Shown here piece by piece: positions 17,851-26,138 of a stretch of DNA of 40,761 bases. The stretch lies in the NCBI GenBank assembly GCA_015233935.1, contig JADFXB010000021.1, positions 1 to 40,761 of the forward strand, given 5' to 3'. Source of the DNA: Magnetococcales bacterium. GTDB taxonomy: Bacteria > Pseudomonadota > Magnetococcia > Magnetococcales > JADFXB01. A model generated the notes under the pieces. That model saw only the letters and a program-made list of their open reading frames with translations, did not search any database and was not told the DNA's origin. Numbering within the stretch: position 1 is the first letter of the stretch; every line of letters begins with the position of its first letter. The translations under genes were made by a program, and so were the position numbers.

Positions 17851-18915
17851 TTACACCACCTTGGGATTGAGATCTCCCTTGGCGTAGGCTTTGGCCATCT
17901 CCTCCAGAGGAATGACCTTGATGCGGGAGGCTTGGCCTGCCGCGCCGAACTGTTGATAGCGATCCTTGCACACCTTGTAGGCGGCATCTTCGGCGGGACG
18001 CAAATATTTGCGGGGGTCGAACTCTTTGGGGGAGGTGGCGAAGACTTGCCGGATGGCTCCGGTCATGGCCAGGCGCAGGTCGGTATCGATATTGACCTTC
18101 ACCACTCCGTGTTTAATCCCGGTTTGGATCTCTTCCACCGGCACGCCGTAGGTTTCCGGCAGGGCACCCCCGTGTTGGTTGATGATGGCCAGCAGTTCTT
18201 GGGGTACGGAGGAAGAGCCGTGCATCACCAGGTGGGTGTTGGGCAGCCGGGCGTGGATCTCTTTGATGCGGTCGATGGCCAGGATATCCCCGGTGGGTTT
18301 GCGGGAGAATTTATAGGCCCCGTGGGAGGTGCCGATGGCGATGGCCAGGGCATCCACTTTGGTGGCGGCGACGAAGCGGGCGGCTTCTTCGGGATCGGTG
18401 AGCAGACGTTCTTTACTTAGGACGCCTTCCGCGCCGTGGCCGTCTTCTTCTCCGGCTTTGCCGCTTTCCAGGGAACCCAACACCCCCAGTTCGCCTTCCA
18501 CGGTGACGCCGATGGCATGGGCCATTTCCACCACGCTGGCGGTGACTTTGACGTTGTAGTCGTAGTCAGCGGGTGTTTTGCCATCTTCCCGCAGGGAGCC
18601 GTCCATCATGACGCTGGTGAAGCCGCTGCGAATGGCGGCGTAGCAGACAGCCGGGGTTTGGCCGTGATCCTGGTGGAGGACGACGGGCAGGTGGGGATAG
18701 ACTTCGATGGCGGCCAGAATTTGATGGCGGAGGAAGGCTTCCCCCGCATATTTACGGGCACCGGCGGAGGCTTGCAGGATGACCGGGCTATCGGTTTCAT
18801 CGGCGGCCCGCATGATGGCGCGCACCTGTTCCATATTATTGACGTTAAAGGCGGGCAAACCATAGCCGAATTCGGCGGCATGGTCCAACAGTTGGCGCAT
18901 GGAGACCATTGGCAT
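17851..18915 (-). CDS. fba: class II fructose-bisphosphate aldolase
   Basis: A complete 354-residue zinc aldolase that cleaves or forms fructose 1,6-bisphosphate in glycolysis, gluconeogenesis or the Calvin cycle. Landmarks are '[11 protein letters not shown]' (about 17-27), 'VVLHQDHGQ' (Asp/His near 80), 'VEGELGVLG' (about 140), '[11 protein letters not shown]' (zinc His, about 200) and '[12 protein letters not shown]' (zinc His, about 232). The GSSSVP form and the long C-terminal helix resemble the type IIB/Calvin-cycle subtype (TIGR01521), but no Calvin cycle gene is nearby. GGAGG lies about 10 bases ahead of ATG 18915. It is followed by two exported proteins unrelated to sugar metabolism, probably by read-through. 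Confidence 0.95.
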   Translation of the reverse strand: MPMVSMRQLLDHAAEFGYGLPAFNVNNMEQVRAIMRAADETDSPVILQASAGARKYAGEAFLRHQILAAIEVYPHLPVVLHQDHGQTPAVCYAAIRSGFTSVMMDGSLREDGKTPADYDYNVKVTASVVEMAHAIGVTVEGELGVLGSLESGKAGEEDGHGAEGVLSKERLLTDPEEAARFVAATKVDALAIAIGTSHGAYKFSRKPTGDILAIDRIKEIHARLPNTHLVMHGSSSVPQELLAIINQHGGALPETYGVPVEEIQTGIKHGVVKVNIDTDLRLAMTGAIRQVFATSPKEFDPRKYLRPAEDAAYKVCKDRYQQFGAAGQASRIKVIPLEEMAKAYAKGDLNPKVV

Positions 18916-19043
18916 GGGAAATCAACCTCCGATAAATCCGCTGGATCGTTTGATGTTTTTAGAATCTTGGGACAAACAGGTGGACGTTAGCAAAAATTGG
19001 ATATTTTTAAAAGGGGTTGGCAATGATTTCTGGTTAAAATTTC

Positions 19044-19072
19044 TCGATAAAAGAGCCGTGCCGTGCTATGGT
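19044..19072 (+). promoter_or_regulatory. candidate extended -10 promoter for the PilZ gene
   Basis: TCGATA (19044-19049) and TATGGT (19067-19072) are 17 bases apart, and the latter is preceded by TG one base before it (an extended -10). The predicted transcript would begin near 19080, about 40 bases ahead of ATG 19119. The boxes match consensus only moderately. Confidence 0.3.
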
Positions 19073-19118
19073 AAGGTGGTAGAGTCGGGTAGGAAATTAT
19101 AACGGAGATGAATCACCC

Positions 19119-19397
19119 ATGTCTGATATCGGCCAACGTAAGTATGATCGGGTTCCATCGAAAGTTCTTGCCCAGTTGCGTCTGGAAGATGGGCGGGTTC
19201 AGGATGGCATCACCCGTGACATGGGATTTGGCGGCATTTTCCTCCACACCCCGTTACCCCCGTTGGATATTCTCCGTGGCACCCGCGCCAAACTGGTGAT
19301 GACCCTTTTTGATCGCCCGGTAGAACTATCCTGCCATGTGGCCCACACCAATCAGGAGGGGATCGGGATTCAGTTGGAGAGGGTTTCGTTGGAGTGA
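19119..19397 (+). CDS. PilZ domain protein, probable c-di-GMP receptor
   Basis: A 92-residue stand-alone PilZ domain. The first c-di-GMP motif is present as 'RKYDR' (about 8-12, RxxxR), and the second as 'TRDMGFGGIFL' (about 28-38), where consensus D/N-x-S-x-x-G has Gly in place of Ser. The barrel ends 'GIGIQLERVSLE'. Such proteins bind c-di-GMP and change motility or polysaccharide secretion. The window also holds an EAL protein and exopolysaccharide genes, a fitting context. GGAGA about 10 bases upstream serves as ribosome site. It stands alone, transcribed away from the aldolase. Confidence 0.85.
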   Translation: MSDIGQRKYDRVPSKVLAQLRLEDGRVQDGITRDMGFGGIFLHTPLPPLDILRGTRAKLVMTLFDRPVELSCHVAHTNQEGIGIQLERVSLE

Positions 19398-19607
19398 GGC
19401 CGCAGGGTGGTAGCTTGGCGTCTGTCTTGTTTGAGATGAGCGTGTGTAAGTGGGTGTGCCGATACCATTGAGGGATGATGGCAAGGTTTAACCCCTTTGG
19501 AGGGATATCTGGCTTGGGCAGAGTAGGGTGAATTTTATCAGCAATAATAACTTAAATTATTTATCCTCTTATGCACCACTCCTTTGAGGGATCGTTCAAG
19601 GTCTAGC
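19398..19607. other. non-coding gap between PilZ and antitoxin genes
   Basis: No supported gene. The right half is AT-rich. This is where a toxin gene would normally follow the reverse-strand antitoxin. Only a frame of about 29 codons opens near the antitoxin stop and it does not resemble a toxin. Confidence 0.5.
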
Positions 19608-19856
19608 TTATGGAGATAATCCATCATGGGAAAGACCATAGCGCGCCATGGCATCCTCCAGGGTGAAGGGTTTGCCGGGGTTGCGTTGGTACTCTTCCCA
19701 TATCTTTTGAGCGTCTTCAGCATCCTGGTGTTCTTCCACGCTTTCCAGGTATTGCTGAATCGCATCTTTGAGGCATTCTCCAATGGATTTGCCCGTGATT
19801 TTGGCCAAGTCAGCCAATTGTTCGGCTGAATCTCCTTCCAGCGTGATGGTTTGCAT
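19608..19856 (-). CDS. ribbon-helix-helix antitoxin-like protein, orphan
   Basis: This 82-residue protein has an N-terminal beta strand and two helices ('MQTITLEGD...LADLAKITGKSIGECLKDAIQQYLE') typical of CopG/RelB-type ribbon-helix-helix DNA binders, then an acidic tail with 'WEEYQRNPGKPFTLEDAMARYGL' like the toxin-binding tails of antitoxins. The frame opens at GTG 19865, but AAGGAG sits 9 bases ahead of ATG 19856, so I chose that start. In a RelBE-like pair the toxin would follow immediately; the 200 bases downstream hold none. It is therefore an orphan antitoxin or a small regulator. Confidence 0.65.
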   Translation of the reverse strand: MQTITLEGDSAEQLADLAKITGKSIGECLKDAIQQYLESVEEHQDAEDAQKIWEEYQRNPGKPFTLEDAMARYGLSHDGLSP

Positions 19857-20229
19857 TTTTATCACTCCTTCAACCCATTAGCAAAAGGGGCTTCCTTGGT
19901 ACTGTCCCATAGGGCGGTAGCTCTTGCAAGAATTGTTTGATTTGCTGGTATGGAACTTATGAGCTTAACTTTTTCATTTTTCTTTCAGAGGTGCAAGGAG
20001 CAGACTGGGAAAGCATGGTTTACTCCCACAACAGAATAAAGGTGTTTAACAGCCCGTTTAGGAATCGGTATTTTTCTATCGCTCATCCGACTGGTAAAAA
20101 TCAGCACAAGGGAGATGATTTCTGTGTCGGAAACCTGCCAGATTCCCAAAAACTGGCCAAAAGGCGTAACTAGCAGCTTGTCGGATTATCCAGTAACTTA
20201 CAGCGCAATTATTTGATATTATAGTGAAT

Positions 20230-20285
20230 ATGATTCCATCTTCTTCCAAAAAATCATCCAGGGAACGGCCTTTATGAATGTTCAT
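20230..20285 (-). pseudogene. truncated addiction-module antitoxin fragment
   Basis: From ATG 20285 the reverse strand reads MNIHKGRSLDDFLEEDGI, close to the opening of many HigA-type antitoxins (the 'GSSFDDFLEEEGI' pattern). After about 18 codons the resemblance stops, although the frame stays open to a stop at 20076. The helix-turn-helix part is missing and no toxin gene is adjacent. I read it as the 5' remnant of a decayed toxin-antitoxin pair. Confidence 0.45.
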
Positions 20286-20381
20286 GCTGGTTCTCCGCAT
20301 TATTACATTTGCGACCTCTGGCCAGGACCAACTCTTCCTTAGGAATTTGTTGAGATTAAATCACAAAGCCGTGCCTCTCTT

Positions 20382-20477
20382 CGGATCATCCATGTCGGAT
20401 GCTGGGCACATGCTCGTCGCATATTGGATGAATCCATCAAGACCGGGGGTCGTGATGGAGCCAAAAGATCCACGCTT
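20382..20477 (+). pseudogene. IS66-family transposase remnant
   Basis: The frame beginning at 20382 reads RIIHVGCWAHARR followed by ILDESIKTGGRDGAKRS. The first part matches the strongly conserved 'HVGCWAHARRKF' block near the catalytic core of IS66 transposases. The frame is closed by TAG at 20340-20342 upstream and a stop near 20490. Only about 30 residues of a protein normally over 450 long remain, so this is a dead fragment. No terminal inverted repeats could be recognised. Confidence 0.55.
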
Positions 20478-20480
20478 GTC

Positions 20481-20555
20481 TCTCACATGTGAGATGCTAA
20501 ACTGTTTGTGTCTCACAAAGTGCAGTTTGTGAGACGGAAAACATTTTGTGTCTCA
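20481..20555. repeat. cluster of GTCTCAC inverted and direct repeats beside fic
   Basis: Within 75 bases the core TCTCA(C) recurs in both orientations: a perfect 14-base palindrome TCTCACATGTGAGA (20481-20494); a 10-base-arm inverted repeat, GTCTCACAAA (20510-20519) and TTTGTGAGAC (20526-20535), with a 6-base loop; and TTTGTGTCTCA as a direct repeat at 20505-20515 and 20545-20555. There is no T-run for a terminator. It ends 10 bases from the fic stop codon. Multiple spaced half-sites suggest a protein-binding array or a transposon end. Confidence 0.6.
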
Positions 20556-20565
20556 TGCATGCGCA

Positions 20566-21648
20566 TCAAAATACTTCCATTCCCTCAGCAACGTTGAGAA
20601 GCTCACGAAAAGCGTAAATGCCAGGGCGTCTGCCTTTACCTTCTTCCAGGGTGATGAGGAGACCACTCTCCCGCATTTGACTCAACATCCGGTTGGCCGT
20701 GGGCTTGGGCACGCCGGAATAATTGGTAAAAGCGGTGGCCGTAAAAATGGGGGTTTGGAAGATAAAATCAACGGCCTTGATGGCATGCTGGGAACGAGTC
20801 AACTCTGCCACCTTGGTCTTCATCTGATCGTACAAAGTCAGGATACCACGGGCCTTGGTTTCGTTTTCCCCCGATTGAACCTGAATGGCTTTCAAAAAGA
20901 AAGCACACCAACCGGTCCAGTCGCCATCGCGAGAGACAGCGCGCAACCGTTCCTGATAGCTCTCCCGATGGGCTTCCAGATAGCCGCTGATGTAAAAATC
21001 GGGACTGGACAACAGTTTGCGTTGTTGCAGAAACAGGGGTATCAGCATCCTCCCAAGGCGACCATTACCATCTTTGAAAGGGTGTAACGCCTCAAATTCC
21101 ACATGGAGGATGGCCAGTTGTATCAAAATATCGGGCTGGTTGGTACTGTCCAGATAGGCTTCCCAACTGTCCATTCCTTGTTGCAGGTGTTCAGGGGGAA
21201 TGGGTACGAAGCTGGCCTCTTCCATGGTGCAGCCCGCCGGACCGATCCAGTTTTGATCGGAACGATAACGACCTGGAGATTTGTCCTTGCCCCGGACGCC
21301 CTGCATCAGCATTTGATGGGCCATGCGCAGAACCTGTTGGGAAAGGGGACGATGCGCCAGTTCCTGTTCACAGGCTCGCATGGCCTGGCGGTAGTTACGC
21401 ACCTCTTCCGCATCATCCCGTTTGGTTTGGGTGATGCGGCTGGAACCGCCCCCGGCTTCGATCTCCAGCACCTCACCAATGGTCACCTGGGTGCCTTCAA
21501 TTTTGGAGGAGAGCACGGCTTCCTGGGTGGTAAGAGGCGAAAGCAATACATGGGCGTTGGGAATGGCTGTCAGTAATCCATCATATCGGGCCAGCCCTGC
21601 ACTGGCGGGGCCGATCAAAGGAATCAGACGAGACCATTCCAGTTCCAC
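20566..21648 (-). CDS. Fic family protein (probable AMP-transferase)
   Basis: The 360-residue protein has a Fic_N region with the inhibitory-helix motif 'SSKIEGTQ' (about 47-54), a Fic core with the catalytic 'HPFKDGNGRLGR' (about 193-204), and a C-terminal winged-helix region (about 285-345). Fic enzymes transfer AMP or another phosphate group to target-protein hydroxyls, and the inhibitory Glu restrains activity. All motif residues are intact. The start is GTG 21648 with GGAAGA 5 bases ahead; an in-frame TGA lies just upstream and no ATG is available near the conserved N terminus. It trails a sugar-nucleotide cluster by 55 bases on the same strand and has a repeat cluster at its 3' end. Confidence 0.9.
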   Translation of the reverse strand: MELEWSRLIPLIGPASAGLARYDGLLTAIPNAHVLLSPLTTQEAVLSSKIEGTQVTIGEVLEIEAGGGSSRITQTKRDDAEEVRNYRQAMRACEQELAHRPLSQQVLRMAHQMLMQGVRGKDKSPGRYRSDQNWIGPAGCTMEEASFVPIPPEHLQQGMDSWEAYLDSTNQPDILIQLAILHVEFEALHPFKDGNGRLGRMLIPLFLQQRKLLSSPDFYISGYLEAHRESYQERLRAVSRDGDWTGWCAFFLKAIQVQSGENETKARGILTLYDQMKTKVAELTRSQHAIKAVDFIFQTPIFTATAFTNYSGVPKPTANRMLSQMRESGLLITLEEGKGRRPGIYAFRELLNVAEGMEVF

Positions 21649-21703
21649 CCATATCTTCCGAAATCAATGGTAGATCGTCCCCAAAGGAAAAATCCTTACC
21701 CCT

Positions 21704-22711
21704 TCAATCCAACGCCTTCCCCACCAACATGGCCATAAAAACAGCCAGGGTGGATTTATCCCAGGGGCGCAAGGTGGCAAACGGGGCGTGTTGTTGGGAT
21801 TTGGCAGGGTCCACCACGATTCCCCACAAAGGAGAAATTTGGTGGGGCAGTAGGGCATAACGACCATCTCCCAACACGTTGCCATGCTGGGGATGCACCA
21901 CCAGAAAATGGCCGGACAAGTCGGCAAAACGCACCACATCCCGGCCCAGCACAGAGTTGGCATCCACCCCAGGAAATCCCTTGCTTGCATCAAACCAAGA
22001 GGTGCGATCCCCCGGATACAGACGATCCTCTCCCCAAACACCCGGACGCACCGCCACACTCTGCACCATGCCCTGGCTCTTGTAGACACCACGCCACAAA
22101 ATTAAATTGCCCATGGTGGGCTTAATCTGCACATCCTGAACCTTATCGCCCCGCTGTTGGGCATAGGCCATCACCAATTCAGTCGCCCGCCCATTCTGCC
22201 AACCCGCAAGCGTCAACCACAACAAAAACAGAACCAGACCATACTGGGAAAAGGCAGGCCGCGAGCGTCTCACCGCCAGCAGTAAAAAACAAAGCAACAC
22301 CAAACTGGTCACCGGCTCCACCACCGGCACCAAATTCCACGCCAACCGCATATCACTCAACGGCCACAATAATTGGGTGCCATAGCTGGTGCAGGCATCC
22401 AACAAGCCCGCCGTCCCATAGCCCAACAAGGCTGCTCCATACCCCTGACGAAAACTCAGCCATCGTTTCACCCATGGCCAGGCCAGCAGGATGGCAATCA
22501 AGGCCCCCAATGGAATAAAGGCAAAGGAATGGGTAAATTGCCGGTGGTATTCCAACTGTAACAGGGGATCCAGGTCCGACTGGATAAAGGTATCCAAATC
22601 CGCCAAAGTGGCCGCCAGAAAACCAACGGCAGCCGCCGGGCGCAAGGTTTCCGAACGGCTGCCCGCCGCTGCCAGTGAGCCGCCCAACAAACCGTGGGTA
22701 AAAGGATCCAT
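21704..22711 (-). CDS. YdjM-family membrane-bound metal-dependent hydrolase
   Basis: A 335-residue membrane protein with several helices in the first 180 residues and a soluble C-terminal part. It opens 'MDPFTHGLLGG' and has 'LADLDTF', 'HRQFTHS' (about 60) and 'GLLDACTSYGTQLLWP' (about 105), the His/Asp set of the PF04307 family. Members are predicted zinc hydrolases of the inner membrane; E. coli YdjM belongs to the SOS response, but the substrate is unknown. It starts 4 bases after the nucleotidyltransferase-kinase stop and is probably co-transcribed with it. Confidence 0.82.
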   Translation of the reverse strand: MDPFTHGLLGGSLAAAGSRSETLRPAAAVGFLAATLADLDTFIQSDLDPLLQLEYHRQFTHSFAFIPLGALIAILLAWPWVKRWLSFRQGYGAALLGYGTAGLLDACTSYGTQLLWPLSDMRLAWNLVPVVEPVTSLVLLCFLLLAVRRSRPAFSQYGLVLFLLWLTLAGWQNGRATELVMAYAQQRGDKVQDVQIKPTMGNLILWRGVYKSQGMVQSVAVRPGVWGEDRLYPGDRTSWFDASKGFPGVDANSVLGRDVVRFADLSGHFLVVHPQHGNVLGDGRYALLPHQISPLWGIVVDPAKSQQHAPFATLRPWDKSTLAVFMAMLVGKALD

Positions 22712-22715
22712 GGAA

Positions 22716-24236
22716 TTATTTCAAGAGGGTGTTGATAAATTTAATCAGGTTGACGGGGGAGACCGGCTCCCGATTGCAGACAATTTGCACATCCAACGCC
22801 GCTGCCGCGCTGGCGATAAACAAGGCGGTTTCCGAAGAGATGCCACCTGCCAAACACAAACTGGCCAACGCCAAAAACGCATCCCCCGCGCCAATACGGT
22901 CCACCACCTTGGTGGACAAGGCCGGGGTGTGGAGTTGTTGACCTTGCCGATTGTCAATCAGCATCGCCCCATGGGTGCCCTGGGTGATGGCGGTATGGGT
23001 GGTGTGCAGCCGAGTGCTGATCCATTGGGCCACCTCACCAATGGGGGAGTGCCGGTTATGGGCCGCCAGACGCGCCTCCGGCTCGTTCAACGAGACAAAA
23101 TCCGCCCGTGGATAACGGGTGATCACATGATAGCCCCGATTGCCCGAGTTGATCTGGGTATTCACCGCCAAAAAGCGGGATGAATCACAAATGGCCTGTA
23201 CCATGGCGGTGGTGATAAAACCGTTGCCATAATCAGGAACCACCACCAAATCAAAATTTTTACCATGATCCCGAATCCACTGGCTCAAGGACTCTTCCAT
23301 GGCAGGGGTGAGGGGGTTTTCGTCATAATGATAAACCTCGAATAATTTATTATTATCCGAGACATAGCGTTTTTTGACCAGGGTGGGGGCCTCTTCAAAC
23401 TTGTACAGCACCGGTTTGACGTTGGCGGCCAGTTTGGAACGGATGAAGGCCTCCTGCTCCCGATCTTTGCCAATGCCCGCCAACAGGGTAACCTTGGCGG
23501 CAAAACCCGCCAGATGGTTGGCCACCGCCAGGGAACCACCGGCAAACAACTCCCGATTGCTGTAACGCACCGCTAAAATATTGCCGCTCTTCCCCGTCTG
23601 TCCCAAGGGGGAGACATAGCAATATTCATCAATAATCGCCTCACCAATCACCAGCACCCGCAGTTTGCTCAAGCCCCGCAACTGTTCAACAATTTCTTCG
23701 CTGAAATGGTTGGCGCGAAACGATTTTAAATATTCACGGGTGATGGGGGAAAAGACATCAAAATATTCGTTCAACAACGAACTGGAGCTGAACGTTACCT
23801 CATCGGTAAAAAAGAGGATTCCCCCATGGGATTCCACCGCCTGTTTTTCCAATAAAATATTGCCGGTGATATCATCCTGGGCATTTTGATAATCCTTGCC
23901 CTTGGCATAAACATGGGGTTGCACCGCATGGATGGCCGTAAGACCGCTGGCCTCATGGACGATGGCCACATGGTGGACACAGGCCAGAGAGGACAATCCT
24001 TCCGCCCGCAAATGTTCCGGAAAGACGGGACGCCCTGGTCCTTTGGTGATAAAACGGTCGGCAGTCAGGGTGACAATCAGTCGATCCCCTTCCTGTGCCG
24101 CCCGTTGCAAATGACGCAGATGACCAGGGTGGAGCAGGTCAAAGGCACCATGACACAACACCAACCGCAACCCTTGTTGGCGGTAGGATGCACATTGCTG
24201 GGTCAGCTCTTCCAGGGTGAGAATTTTTTCTTCCAC
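22716..24236 (-). CDS. nucleotidyltransferase-PfkB kinase fusion (HldE-like, reversed domain order)
   Basis: A 506-residue bifunctional protein. The N-terminal nucleotidyltransferase (about 1-150) shows 'LVLCHGAFDLLHPGHLRHL', with the HxGH nucleotide-binding motif. The C-terminal part (about 195-500) is a PfkB sugar kinase, with 'NRELFAGGSLAVANHLA' and the catalytic 'DRIGAGDAFLALA' near residue 455. E. coli HldE carries the same two activities with kinase first; here the order is reversed. With a SIS isomerase and an epimerase upstream, it probably makes a nucleotide-activated heptose or related sugar for surface glycans. The frame extends to ATG 24353 and ATG 24275 inside the SIS gene; I chose GTG 24236, 11 bases past the SIS stop with TAGGA ahead of it, because it sits right before the conserved domain. 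Start uncertain. Confidence 0.8.
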   Translation of the reverse strand: MEEKILTLEELTQQCASYRQQGLRLVLCHGAFDLLHPGHLRHLQRAAQEGDRLIVTLTADRFITKGPGRPVFPEHLRAEGLSSLACVHHVAIVHEASGLTAIHAVQPHVYAKGKDYQNAQDDITGNILLEKQAVESHGGILFFTDEVTFSSSSLLNEYFDVFSPITREYLKSFRANHFSEEIVEQLRGLSKLRVLVIGEAIIDEYCYVSPLGQTGKSGNILAVRYSNRELFAGGSLAVANHLAGFAAKVTLLAGIGKDREQEAFIRSKLAANVKPVLYKFEEAPTLVKKRYVSDNNKLFEVYHYDENPLTPAMEESLSQWIRDHGKNFDLVVVPDYGNGFITTAMVQAICDSSRFLAVNTQINSGNRGYHVITRYPRADFVSLNEPEARLAAHNRHSPIGEVAQWISTRLHTTHTAITQGTHGAMLIDNRQGQQLHTPALSTKVVDRIGAGDAFLALASLCLAGGISSETALFIASAAAALDVQIVCNREPVSPVNLIKFINTLLK

Positions 24237-24247
24237 GGAAAAAAGTC

Positions 24248-24832
24248 CTAAAGGGTGTCCTGATTGGCCAGACATTCGGCCAAATGGTGCAAGACCACCA
24301 AGTGGGCAATCTCCACCAGACCATAATGGGATGATGGAATCCAATAATTCCATTGCCCCAGTTGACGCAAGGGATTATCAGGAGCAAACCCTGAAAAAGT
24401 CATCACTTGCCCCCCTGCCTGGGTCATGGCCTGCACCGCATTCAGAATATTGGCCGAACGTCCCGAACTGCTGACCGCAATCAATAAGTCTCCTGGACGG
24501 GCCAAGATGGACAAAGCGGTGGCATAGGCGTTTTCATAGCCATAATCGTTGGCCAAACAGGTGAGGGTGGCGGGATCGTGGAGAATATGGACCAAACAGT
24601 GGCAGGTTTTCAAAAAATCGTTGGCCACATGGGCAATCACCGCATTACTGCCCCCATTGCCCACCAGATAAAGTCTGTTCCTCTCCTGGCGGCTGCCATT
24701 CAACAAACCCAACCCCCTACCCAACCCATCTTCCTCCCCCATGACCTGACCATCCATATGGGTAAAAACGCCCCCACGCAGCAAGGCGGCCAATTGATCT
24801 GCCTTATGGGTGAGGGAGGGGAGGGGATTCAT
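24248..24832 (-). CDS. SIS-domain sugar isomerase, GmhA-like
   Basis: The 194-residue protein is a single SIS domain: 'LYLVGNGGSNAVIAHVANDF' (about 53-72), 'LLIAVSSSGRSANIL' (about 115) and 'HYGLVEIAHLVVLHHLAE' near the C terminus. Length and motifs resemble GmhA, which converts sedoheptulose 7-phosphate to D-glycero-D-manno-heptose 7-phosphate. Its start overlaps the epimerase stop by 4 bases (ATGA), and the kinase-nucleotidyltransferase follows, so it probably supplies the phosphosugar they act on. Confidence 0.8.
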   Translation of the reverse strand: MNPLPSLTHKADQLAALLRGGVFTHMDGQVMGEEDGLGRGLGLLNGSRQERNRLYLVGNGGSNAVIAHVANDFLKTCHCLVHILHDPATLTCLANDYGYENAYATALSILARPGDLLIAVSSSGRSANILNAVQAMTQAGGQVMTFSGFAPDNPLRQLGQWNYWIPSSHYGLVEIAHLVVLHHLAECLANQDTL

Positions 24833-25842
24833 GGCTTTTTATCTCCCAAATATTGAAACCAGGTAGCCGTCGCCCGAGCGATGGACGCAGGTTCCCAGAT
24901 CGGAGCACTGCGCCAATCCTCTATCACCGCCAACATGCGCTTCACCCCTTCTTCAAAGGATACCGCAGGCTGCCAGCCCAACTCTTCCACAATTCGTCGG
25001 GTGTCGGCAAAGGTGACATCCGGTTCCCCTGGCCGTTTGGGCACATGCACCTTTTCCCCACCCAACAAGGCCACCAACCGGTTGATGCTCTGATGCCCGC
25101 CACTGCCCACATTATAAATTTTACCCGATTGCTGGGATTGGGCCGCCATGACAAAGGCGTTGGCCACATCGGTGACATAGGTAAAATCCCGACTTTGCTC
25201 CCCGTCGCCCACCACTGTGAAAGGTTTGCCATTCAACTTTTGCGCCAGAAATACTCCAAACACCGCCCCATATGCCCCGCTGGTGCGTGAGCGGGGACCA
25301 TAAACATTAAACAATCGCAAAGAGACGGTCTGCAATCCATAAACCTGATGCCAATGATTGACCAGCTCCTCCCCCATATATTTGGTAAGGGCATAAGGAT
25401 ACTGGGGCCTGATAGGGGCCTCCTCTGTGGTGGGAACGGTTTCCACCAATCCATAACAGGAGGAAGACGCTGCATAAACCAATCGCTTGACCCCATGGCG
25501 ACGACACATTTCCAAGACATTAAGGGTGCCCTGTACATTCACCCGGAAATAGTTGTCCGGCTGTTCAATGGATGGCACGATATCCGCCAAACCCGCCAAA
25601 TGAATAACCCAAGCAACCCCCGCACCCTGTTCATCTGCTGCAAAAGCGGCCTGCAAATTTTGGGCATCGCAAATACTGACCTGATAAAGCTTCACCTGGG
25701 GCTGGGAGAGAAGACCTGCAATATTCTCCATCCGACCAGTACTGAAATCATCCACAATGCGCACATGGTGCCCAAGAGCCACCAGGGCTTCACACACATG
25801 GCTGCCAATAAATCCCGCTCCTCCTGTGACCAGGGTGATCAT
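24829..25842 (-). CDS. NAD-dependent nucleotide-sugar epimerase (SDR family)
   Basis: A 337-residue extended short-chain dehydrogenase. The NAD site is 'TLVTGGAGFIGSHV' (about 3-16), the catalytic Tyr-x3-Lys is 'YPYALTKYMG' (Tyr about 152), and 'LRLFNVYGPRSR' follows near 180. This resembles UDP-glucose 4-epimerase and WbpP-type enzymes more than HldD. It is first in a packed set with the SIS and kinase genes, so it probably acts on the activated sugar made there. CGGAGA about 6 bases ahead of ATG 25842 is a good ribosome site. Substrate unknown. Confidence 0.85.
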   Translation of the reverse strand: MITLVTGGAGFIGSHVCEALVALGHHVRIVDDFSTGRMENIAGLLSQPQVKLYQVSICDAQNLQAAFAADEQGAGVAWVIHLAGLADIVPSIEQPDNYFRVNVQGTLNVLEMCRRHGVKRLVYAASSSCYGLVETVPTTEEAPIRPQYPYALTKYMGEELVNHWHQVYGLQTVSLRLFNVYGPRSRTSGAYGAVFGVFLAQKLNGKPFTVVGDGEQSRDFTYVTDVANAFVMAAQSQQSGKIYNVGSGGHQSINRLVALLGGEKVHVPKRPGEPDVTFADTRRIVEELGWQPAVSFEEGVKRMLAVIEDWRSAPIWEPASIARATATWFQYLGDKKP

Positions 25843-26138
25843 GCGGCTTTCTCCGACTTGTGGTTTATCGAAAAATGAAAAACTACCAATCTGCCTATCC
25901 TATCGGTTTGTTACAACCAAAAGTGGAGCAATTTATACATGAATTCCCCTCCAGACCAAAGCCTGTTGGGGTCATCTTATGGAAAAAAATAAAAAAATGG
26001 TATTGGATAGGGGGGGATCCTACGAAAAGATTGACAATTGGGGGAAGTCGGGCAAAAATTGTAGATTCTTTGGAATTTACCTGATTTTGTTGTGTACTCT
26101 GTCAATTTTTGGATTCCTTATCGCCATGGAGATGGTGC
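25843..26138. other. divergent intergenic region
   Basis: AT-rich gap of about 300 bases between the reverse-strand sugar-nucleotide genes and the forward PAS/MCP gene; it must hold promoters for both. A candidate forward promoter is listed separately. I saw no terminator, repeat or credible small gene. Short frames exist on the forward strand but have poor codon use. Confidence 0.5.
26031..26059 (+). promoter_or_regulatory. candidate sigma70 promoter of the PAS/MCP gene
   Basis: A perfect TTGACA (26031-26036) is followed after 17 bases by AAAAAT (26054-26059), which matches 4 of 6 positions of TATAAT. The predicted start lies about 75 bases ahead of ATG 26139. Confidence 0.35.

Larger units (their letters stand above)
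19866..20565. other. gene-poor, decayed stretch
   Basis: About 700 bases without an intact gene and with higher AT content than the surroundings. It contains an antitoxin remnant (20230-20285), an IS66-type transposase remnant (20382-20477) and a repeat cluster (20481-20555), listed separately. Several forward and reverse frames of 70-85 codons exist but do not resemble proteins outside those fragments. It looks like the scar of one or more lost mobile elements. Confidence 0.5.

Noticed and set aside
17821-18420. 199-codon forward ORF antisense to the aldolase
   Set aside because: The reverse strand encodes an unmistakable complete class II aldolase.
19538-19783. Possible toxin gene partnering the RHH antitoxin
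   Set aside because: The frame overlaps the antitoxin out of frame, and its free part is only about 29 codons with no toxin motif.
20278-20532. 84-codon forward ORF in the gene-poor region
   Set aside because: It crosses the IS66 remnant in another frame and runs through the repeat cluster; composition is not protein-like.
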